Source: Phoma sp. XZ068 (Eukaryota; Ascomycota; Dothideomycetes; Pleosporales; Didymellaceae). Taken from it: 64,000 bases of DNA. The notes under the pieces are model-generated. The model was not told the DNA's origin, searched no databases, and saw only the letters and a program-made list of their open reading frames with translations. A program made the translations under genes and the position numbers. The stretch lies in contig RBKR01000022.1 of assembly GCA_004835665.1 (NCBI GenBank), positions 682,001 through 746,000 on the forward strand. The letters run 5' to 3'. Shown here piece by piece: positions 57,105 through 64,000 of this stretch (its first letter is position 1; each line of letters starts with the position of its first letter).

Positions 57105-60100
57105 TTATGTCGGTATTTGCCTGTCGAGGCTCTGCCCCAGACTCATCTCATAATACACACCACGTTTCGCCAGTAAATCTTTGTGTGTACCGCTTTCGAC
57201 GATCTTGCCTCTTGCGAACACAATAATACAGTCAGCATCCTTGATCGTGCTCAGGCGATGAGCAACTGCGATGGTTGTGCGACCGCTCTTCGCCTTCTCA
57301 AGAGCAGCCTGCACGATCTTCTCGGACTCCGTGTCTAGTGCAGATGTGGCTTCGTCCAGAAGCAGCAGACGGGGTTCACGTATGAGCGCACGCGCAATTG
57401 CAATGCGTTGACGTTGACCACCGGAGAGTTGTGTGCCCCTGTTACCACATAGGGTCGCGAAGCCCTCGGGAAGCGACGTTATGAAGTCGTAAATGTTGGA
57501 CTGTTTCGCGGCGAAATGAACCTGAGCATCGGTGACTTCAGATTCGACCCCCATGGCAATATTGTCCAGGATCGAACCCTGATATAGTACAGGCTCTTGT
57601 TGCACAAGAGCAACGTCCCTTCGATACTTGCGAGGACATAGGTCTGGCAGTGAGGTACCATCGCAAAATATGCGTCCGGATATGGGGTCGTAGAAACGCT
57701 CTAGGAGCGAGATCATGGTTGACTTGCCACAGCCACTTGCGCCGACGAATGCAATGAACTGACCGGGGCGGACCTGTTGGGGTTAGTGATCATTCTGACA
57801 GGAGCGCGACAATGCAACGTACATCAACATCCACGCCCTCAAGCACTTTCGCATGAGGTCGAGACTCATAAGCAAAGGCTACACCCTGGACTTCAATATG
57901 CGCTGGACCCTTATCGCTACCATCGTCGAAGGGCGGTTTCGATCCATCCTCCTGCACAGCAGGCTGCAATCGACGCAGCCAGAAGATATAATTGGCGGCG
58001 GTTGTTGTCTTGGTTAGACTTGTCGTGTACGAGAAGAAAGCAGCCGCAGCTTCTCCAGAGAAGATAACCGCAATAAACACAGTGAAGAACTGCGTTGTCG
58101 TGTACTCGTAAAAGCTGATCAAACGACCACCGTACCAGAAACCCAATGCCATCGCTAGGAATGACACCGATTGCGAAAGCGAATACCAGAACATGGTCCA
58201 TACAAGCGCTTTGGTGGATCGAAGAGCAACGCCGTCTAGACGGTCCTGATACTGTTTGAGTATGTATTTCTCCAACGCTAGACTGGAGACTGTGCGTATA
58301 GCAGAGACAGCTTCAGCAGCTAGCGCCGCACTGCTAGCAAATCGCTTGCCTGTCTCTTCTTCAAGTTTGAATTCGAGTCTGATTCGAACGTACCCAGCAG
58401 AAACGAGTGGTGGTAGAGCTGAACGATTTTGTTAGTTATGAGGCCCTTTAAACTTGGAGCGTACGAACCTCCGAAAACGACAACTAGACCGAGCTTCCAG
58501 CCAGTGGCTATAGCCAATATGGAACTTGACACGACATTGACGATGTTGATCATGATGAGCATGACATTGAAGCCCATGGTCTCAAGGATGTTTGTTGGGT
58601 ACGCAGAGAGATTTGAGGCCAGCGCTCCGCTTGCATTATCAGGATTGTCAAAGAACGACATGTCCTGCTTTAGGACAAGGTCGAAGATTTCGCGTCGGTA
58701 CCTCCTTGATACATGCTGATGGAATGTTAGCGGTTTCGGTCAATACTAAGAAAGTGATGCCCTGCCTGTGCAACAATGTTGCTTGCCCATCCCACAGCAG
58801 CAAACAGTACCAGATTACCAAGCGCAACAACGAAGAACATTAGTGAATAGAAGTCGCCTTGTTTTACAGCGGCTCCTGGGGCTAGTTGAAAAGCCTCGAC
58901 TACTCGGGAGAAGAGAATGGCTTGAGCTGGGTATGTCGCGCCTCCAGCTAGTGTTGAAAATCCGAGAATCAGAAACCACCTCCAGAGGTGTTTCTGCTCT
59001 TTGAAAATGATCCAAATGCAGTGAACAAGGTTGTAGCGGATACTGTCCTTCGCATATTCTTTGGCTGCATTTCCCACGCCAGACGCTTGCGTCTGAGTTC
59101 GAACAAGCTCCATCTTGGACGCCCCTTCCTTTTCATCCATGCTCTCCTCGCCTCCAGCACCAGCGTTGCCAAGATCCTGGGCCCTGACAAGGCGAGAGTA
59201 TGCACCGTTGCGAGCGAGCAGGTCGTCATGAGTGCCTTGCTCGATTACAGCTCCATCTGCCATGACAGCTATGTTGTCTGCATTACGGATTGTAGACAGT
59301 TTGTGCGCAATCACGATTGTCGTTCGGTCCTTCGATACCCGATCTAACGCCTGCTGTACGATGATCTCGGAATTTGGATCCAGTGCACTTGTGGCCTCAT
59401 CTAGAAGCAAGACCCTGGGCTCGGAAACAATGCTGCGTGCGATTGCGAGCCTTTGTTTCTGCCCTCCAGATAGGTTCATCGCTCGCTCCCCAAGCTGAGT
59501 ATCGTAGCCTTTCGGCAAACGTTCGATAAACTCATCGGCGTAGGCGTCTTTGCAAGCCTTTTCAACCAGGGCACGCTGTTCGGCTGCCGACAGATTGGCT
59601 TTCGGCGTCCCAAAGAGGCCGTAGGCGACGTTATCATACACTGTTCCTGCAAACAGTACGGGTTCCTGCTGCACCAACCGAACGTTCGTCCTCAACCAGT
59701 GCAAGTTGAGCTCTCGAATATCAACTCCATCGAGGGAAATCGTGCCACTCGGCTGGTTGTACCATCGTTCTAACAGGCCAATAATAGTGGACTTTCCAGA
59801 CCCACTTGCGCCAACGAGGGCAGTCGTTTTGTTAGCAGGAGCGGAAAGATGCAAGCCCTTTAGGACGGTGGTATCAGGCCTAGCAGGGTAGGCGAAGCTG
59901 ACACCCTCAATCTGTATGTCACCGATACATTTTGTAGGGACTTGGCCCTCTTCGCTGAGAGGGTCGATCTCAGACTGTCGATCAATGGTCCTAAAGATCT
60001 CCTCTGCTGCGGACGAGGCCTTGGTGAATGCGAGGATCTGGGGCGCGATTTGAGTCATCGCTGTCGCAGCAACAATCACAGCAAGGATAACAACGAAGCT

Positions 60101-61253
60101 AGATTGAAGTCAGACTTTTCGAAAAGTTCGACAGCGTCTCGACTTACACATCGCCAGCCTCACTGATCTCGCCGCTCTGGTAACGGCGGATCCCTTGCCA
60201 GAACGCCAGGGCGTAACCGGAGTACACGCAGAAGAACTCGACAGAGAACAATAATGCGTAGTTTGGAGATTTCTTCATACCGACCTTCATGGCATCGCCG
60301 AGAAGCTTATTGTACCTGTTGGACAGCAGCGGGTTGAGCCAGAAAGAGTGGACCGTACGAACGGTCGAAAATACCTCTTCTGCGATCAGTCCAGCGCTAG
60401 AGTATATAGGAAGCAGCTGTGCTTCATTCTTCGTATCGATGCCGATGCAGACGGTGGTGACGATCAGGATGGCAGGAACAATCCCTAGCGTTATCAAGGT
60501 AAGCTTCCATTGAACGATGAAGGCTATGATGAATGCTGTTATGAAGGTCGATACACCCTGTATGGTAATCGTTAATTTCTCCGAAATGCCGTTGTTGACA
60601 TTGTTTCCGTTAGTCGTAGCCTGAACGGTAACAGAGGCCGCTGCGTCTGAATCAAAGTAGGCAATGTTTTGTCGAAGGATGTGGTTCATGAAATCGATAC
60701 GCAATGCTTTCGTTGTGCGAATCGCAGAGATGGAGATCAGTACCTGAAAATATCAACAGATGCAAAGGCAAAAACCAGGAATTGCATACTGAGTGGATGT
60801 ACACACACGCAAACTTAGCAATGAATAGATACACGAAGTAGAGGCTGCATGTCATTAGCGATGCTCCACCACATCTCGCAAAACGTCGTACGTGTATTTG
60901 TTCACTTGAGAGCGATATTCGGCTGGACCGATTGTCCCAACAGCAAAGCCATTGAAGGCAGTGACGAACTTGCCGAACACCAAGTCCATGAGCGGTAGCA
61001 GAGTGCCAGCCGCGATGGCAGCAACAAAGGCTACACCATTCAGCATCCAACTTGTTTTGTCCGCGTACCTAAATACACGCTATCGCGATGTCAGGCAGCT
61101 ATGGTTAGAATGAACCTTGATACTTACCAGATACGGTCCCATTCCACCTTGAGGCTCAACTCTTGCATCGCTATCGACCGAGCTGGCGCTCTTCCTCTCA
61201 TCATCGCTCTGGCGCCGTCCCGGGGACAAGTCCGCTTTTTCGTTCAACGGCAT
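57105..61253 (-). CDS. Full-length ABC transporter, ABCB/MDR multidrug-resistance type
   Basis: Eight exons (61253-61128, 61079-60892, 60844-60790, 60743-60148, 60098-58766, 58715-58469, 58418-57823, 57773-57105) encode 1,269 residues in a TMD-NBD-TMD-NBD layout, the usual ABCB length. NBD1 has Walker A GASGSGKST (418-426), signature LSGGQKQR (from 531) and RVLLLDEATSALD. NBD2 has GASGCGKST (1058-1066), LSGGQRQR and RLLLLDEATSALD. Both catalytic sites look intact. Such pumps export lipophilic toxins or metabolites, usually from the plasma membrane. The fifth intron fits only as GC-AG (CAG|GCAGGG...CATCAG, 58716-58765) with a good GCTAAC branch site. It is divergent from a Zn2Cys6 regulator. 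Confidence 0.95.
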
Positions 61254-61908
61254 GGTAATTAGTAGCTGGCGTACATTTGCACAGAATCTCTTCAAGTGCG
61301 CAAGCCATCTTATTTAATTGCTTCCAGGTGACGACAGCGGCTCCCGTGCGTGAGCGTTCCGCCCGCGCGCGCCGTCGCCAAGCAGGCAGCGGGAACTGTC
61401 GCCGATCTAGGAATCCGAACAACGCGAAACCCAGCGGAAGGGAAGAGAAAGCGCGGCACCATTCACACGTTGTCCACGTGATAACGCGTCACAAAGTATG
61501 ACTCAATGCTTCTAGCGTTTTGAGGCCCAAAGATCATTGGATCGGATTCTCCTCCGCATGTGAACGCGTCGCTCACAAGCCTTAAGCCTGTATCATTCTT
61601 CACAAGGATCGGTGAGATGTACGTTTATCGCACGTGATGACGTATTCAACTTTCCGCTTCTGTCCATCCACACTCTGAACATCGGAAATCCGACAACCTC
61701 CATCCAACACCATTAGGAGACAGCTGTACTGAGCGACCCAATTTCGTCCAATCTTCAACGTCTTTGCGCCGTTCTGTAAAAGGGCTGAAGACACTTGTTG
61801 CAAGGGCGACGGGGTCCGGAAGTCTGCGCGTCCGGCCCGACGCAATCCTCCTTAACCGCCGCTGTCGCACTCCACGGATGCCGCGCAACACTCGCCAACC
61901 TGCCCAAT
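61254..61908. promoter_or_regulatory. Divergent promoter region, ABC pump and Zn2Cys6 regulator
   Basis: 655 bases between the two ATGs hold both promoters. No gene is seen; frames on the minus strand (61600-61963) have no domain. The region includes a G+C-rich block near 61340-61400 and an AATTAAATAAG tract near 61309-61319 read leftward, possibly TATA-like for the pump. Confidence 0.4.
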
Positions 61909-64000
61909 ATGAGTGAGGAAATGGACTTGGATGGATCGGGCGCCAAGCGGGCGGTATGAGCAAGTCAATCCGTACATGCTACAAGCACTCACGACTTCAT
62001 CAGTGCGACTCCTGCAGAACGCGAAAAATCCGGTGCGACCGATCTGTACCATGCTCAAATTGCAAGGCAAGCAAATTAAGTAAGTGTGACTGGTTCAAAT
62101 GCACGCGCCACGCTCGCCACGCTCGCACCCTCGTTCTCTACTTGAGCCTCAACCGGACATCAGCCTCCCCTGCCGAGTCAGCGGGTCAGCAGATCAGCGG
62201 ATCACAACAGCACATAGAAGCGAATGGAGACCTCTGTTCAAGGTATTATTCTCTTGCAGCATATCTCGGGTGATCTCTCATGTTGCAGAGAAGCTCGGAT
62301 GCTGCAGCTCCCAATTCTCCTCAATGATTTTCATCTGTACCCGTTTGGAGCGATTCGAGCTGTAGCACAATGATGTATCGGACCGCTGCACGATATTTGC
62401 TTCCTTTGGACAAGCGAGACAGGTTCAGACGATTCAAGTGCCTTCTTGCCGCCCTGAGTTATGATCGAAGTCTTTGTAGCGTAGTCGCTAACTTTCAAAG
62501 CTTGCACAACAACAGCGCCCATACAAAAAACTGTCCGACAACGGGTTCACATATCCGAGGAGTAGTAAGTTGAGTTTTCCCATATAACGAACGATACGAC
62601 GGCCCCTCATGCTGAGCAAACATCATTGTCTTGCTGTGTATCACCGTTCTCAGATTAACAGAGTCAGCGAAAAGAAGATCGATCGCATCGAAGACAGATT
62701 GTCCGGTATTGAAAACGTGCTTTCCAGACTTGCATCCAAACTAGGCAATCGAGACATACAAAATGACTCAGCCGAGCGAAGCAGTCAGTCACGCCCCAGT
62801 CGGGTCGGGAGCAGGGTTGGCTCTGGCAAAAGTCAAGCGATGATGAAGGAAGCCAGTACTCCTGCACCGTTTGAAGGCGAAACAGCCATTAATAGCCAGT
62901 CTGGCTATGCTCGCGAGCTTCTCACGAAGGTTGTTGGCAGTTCGCCTTCGATAGGTCAGAACGAGGAGATAAAATCTGCATTGAGTGCATTGGGAGACAT
63001 AGTCACACGGCAGGGTCATGTTACCGTGCCCACAACTTCCACCACTAACCCTCTGATTAATCGTGCCCTCTCAGATGTTGATGCGGGAAAGCTGGAACGG
63101 CCGCCTTGGCCTGCGGTCAAGGAGATGCTTGAGAGGGCTCTTAGTAGGCCACAAAATTCCAATTGAATTTGTGCGAGTACTGACTCAAGCAGAGTATCCA
63201 ACGATGGCGTTCGCAGTCATCTTCCCGTTTCTCAAAATGCGCAATTTGTTCGAGATTCTGGAGGATGCGTATCAGGATCCGGCACAATGCGAGGCCCCAC
63301 GTCGTATTCTAGCCTACGGGGTAGGATACAATTTATTTACTGAGTTCTCGACGATGCCATGGTGTAGTAGCCCGGATCAGCACCTCTTACGTGGGTAAGT
63401 ACGCAATGTCTCCGCTCCTAAGTCTTTACTAATACGGGCTCAGATACGCTACAATGTGTTAGTGTTTCGATTGTAGCATTACGCACTTGGTACACTGACA
63501 CAATCGCAGGCAAATATCACATGGAGGTAGCCATCAGCCAGCTTGATGTCTTCATACCGGCTAGCTATGAGAATGTTATGGCACTAATTCTCGGTGCTGC
63601 CTGTGCTATTGAGATGTGCAAGCCGTCACTTGCATGGGTATTGACCGCAATGGCAGCTGGCCAGAGCCAAAGTCTTGGCTATCACCGGTATCAGACTTTT
63701 CAAAACGACGAAGAAGACGAGCGAAACTCCAAGATCCATCTCTTCTGGATGATATATATGTTTGACAGGCAACTTTCGTTGCGCCTAGGTCGCGCGAGTG
63801 TCATCCAAGATTGGGACATGTCATTACCATTGATTTCATCGACGTCCACGACATCCACACCAGCAGGTATGGCTCTGGGAACGAGTCAGATGACTTACTG
63901 GATCAAGCTTGCGAAAGTCCAAGGACAAACATACGAAAAGCTCTTTAGCCCTGCTGCTTTTCTTAGGTCAATGGAAGAGCGAACCCGTACGGCTATCGAG
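61909..64000 (+). CDS. Zn2Cys6 transcription factor with fungal-specific domain (3' truncated)
   Basis: Exon 1 (61909-61953) and exon 2 (from 62004) join as AKRA-CDSCRTRKIRC. The binuclear cluster continues DRSVPCSNC, and if exon 2 is read past 62090 the sixth cysteine follows in KASKLSKC. The end of exon 2 and the region to about 62650 are not resolved. From about 62654 an exon encodes NRVSEKKIDRIEDRLSGIE, the usual linker coiled coil, up to 63143. A 49-base intron precedes 63193 (YPTMAFAVIFPFLKMRNLFE). The fungal-specific domain follows (GAACAIEMCKPSLAW, KIHLFWMIYMFDRQLSLRLGR) and the gene runs off the window. It lies head to head with an ABCB pump and may control it. Confidence 0.85.

Noticed and set aside
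61600..61963. Minus-strand frames between the ABC pump and the regulator
   Set aside because: Short, overlapping, no domain, and located in the shared promoter.
1..64000. Mobile elements, CRISPR arrays and bacterial-type operons
   Set aside because: No transposase, reverse transcriptase, long terminal or inverted repeats, or regularly spaced repeats were seen. Gene structure with introns is eukaryotic.

Overview
The window is nuclear DNA of a filamentous ascomycete (Pezizomycotina). Most genes are split by 42-60 base introns with GT...AG borders and CTAAC/CTGAC-type branch sites. Genes lie on both strands with their own promoters, and the families are typical of moulds: Zn2Cys6 regulators, an AA13 starch monooxygenase, an LtrA-domain protein, an ABCB pump and a fungal rhodopsin-like membrane protein. 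A plant-associated Dothideomycete is my guess from the gene content and is not proven. I rebuilt exons by eye; in all complete genes but one the splice phases close exactly. No tRNA, rRNA, transposon or CRISPR was recognised.

Layout. 1-637: the 3' end of an unidentified Ser/Pro-rich protein, then 4.9 kb without a supported gene. 5.5-18.3 kb: a compact six-gene group made of two phytanoyl-CoA-dioxygenase-like (PhyH) enzymes, a CocE/NonD-type hydrolase, an MFS transporter, an FAD monooxygenase and a large regulator with two C2H2 fingers plus a Zn2Cys6 domain. It looks like a small catabolic or tailoring pathway with its own regulator and transporter, but has no PKS, NRPS or terpene backbone gene. 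18.4-22.6 kb: a divergent starch-degrading pair, an AA13 copper monooxygenase and a GH13 alpha-amylase, both secreted and both ending in very similar CBM20 domains. 23-29 kb: a rhodopsin-like integral membrane gene with an apparent one-base frameshift, an Old-Yellow-Enzyme reductase and a CorA-like membrane protein. 29.2-33.5 kb: a divergent arabinose pair, an intracellular GH51 arabinofuranosidase and an MFS sugar porter.

34.6-39.3 kb: a VTT-domain (TVP38-like) membrane protein, a small three-TM protein and an anion:cation-symporter-type MFS carrier whose first intron appears to be GC-AG. 40.4-45 kb: a RING-YEATS fusion protein and an LtrA-family membrane protein. 47.3-49.1 kb: an amino-acid permease, followed by 3.8 kb with no supported gene. 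52.9-55.9 kb: a DUG3-like glutamine amidotransferase converging on a Ser/Thr/Pro-rich single-pass membrane protein. 57.1-64 kb: a full-length ABCB multidrug pump (with a second GC-AG intron) divergent from a Zn2Cys6 regulator that runs off the end of the window.

Start codons were taken as ATG throughout; several longer open frames begin at TTG or GTG and were trimmed. The main points for follow-up are the 5.5-18.3 kb cluster, the RING-YEATS fusion, the paired CBM20 enzymes, the two GC-AG introns and the frameshift near 24,111.
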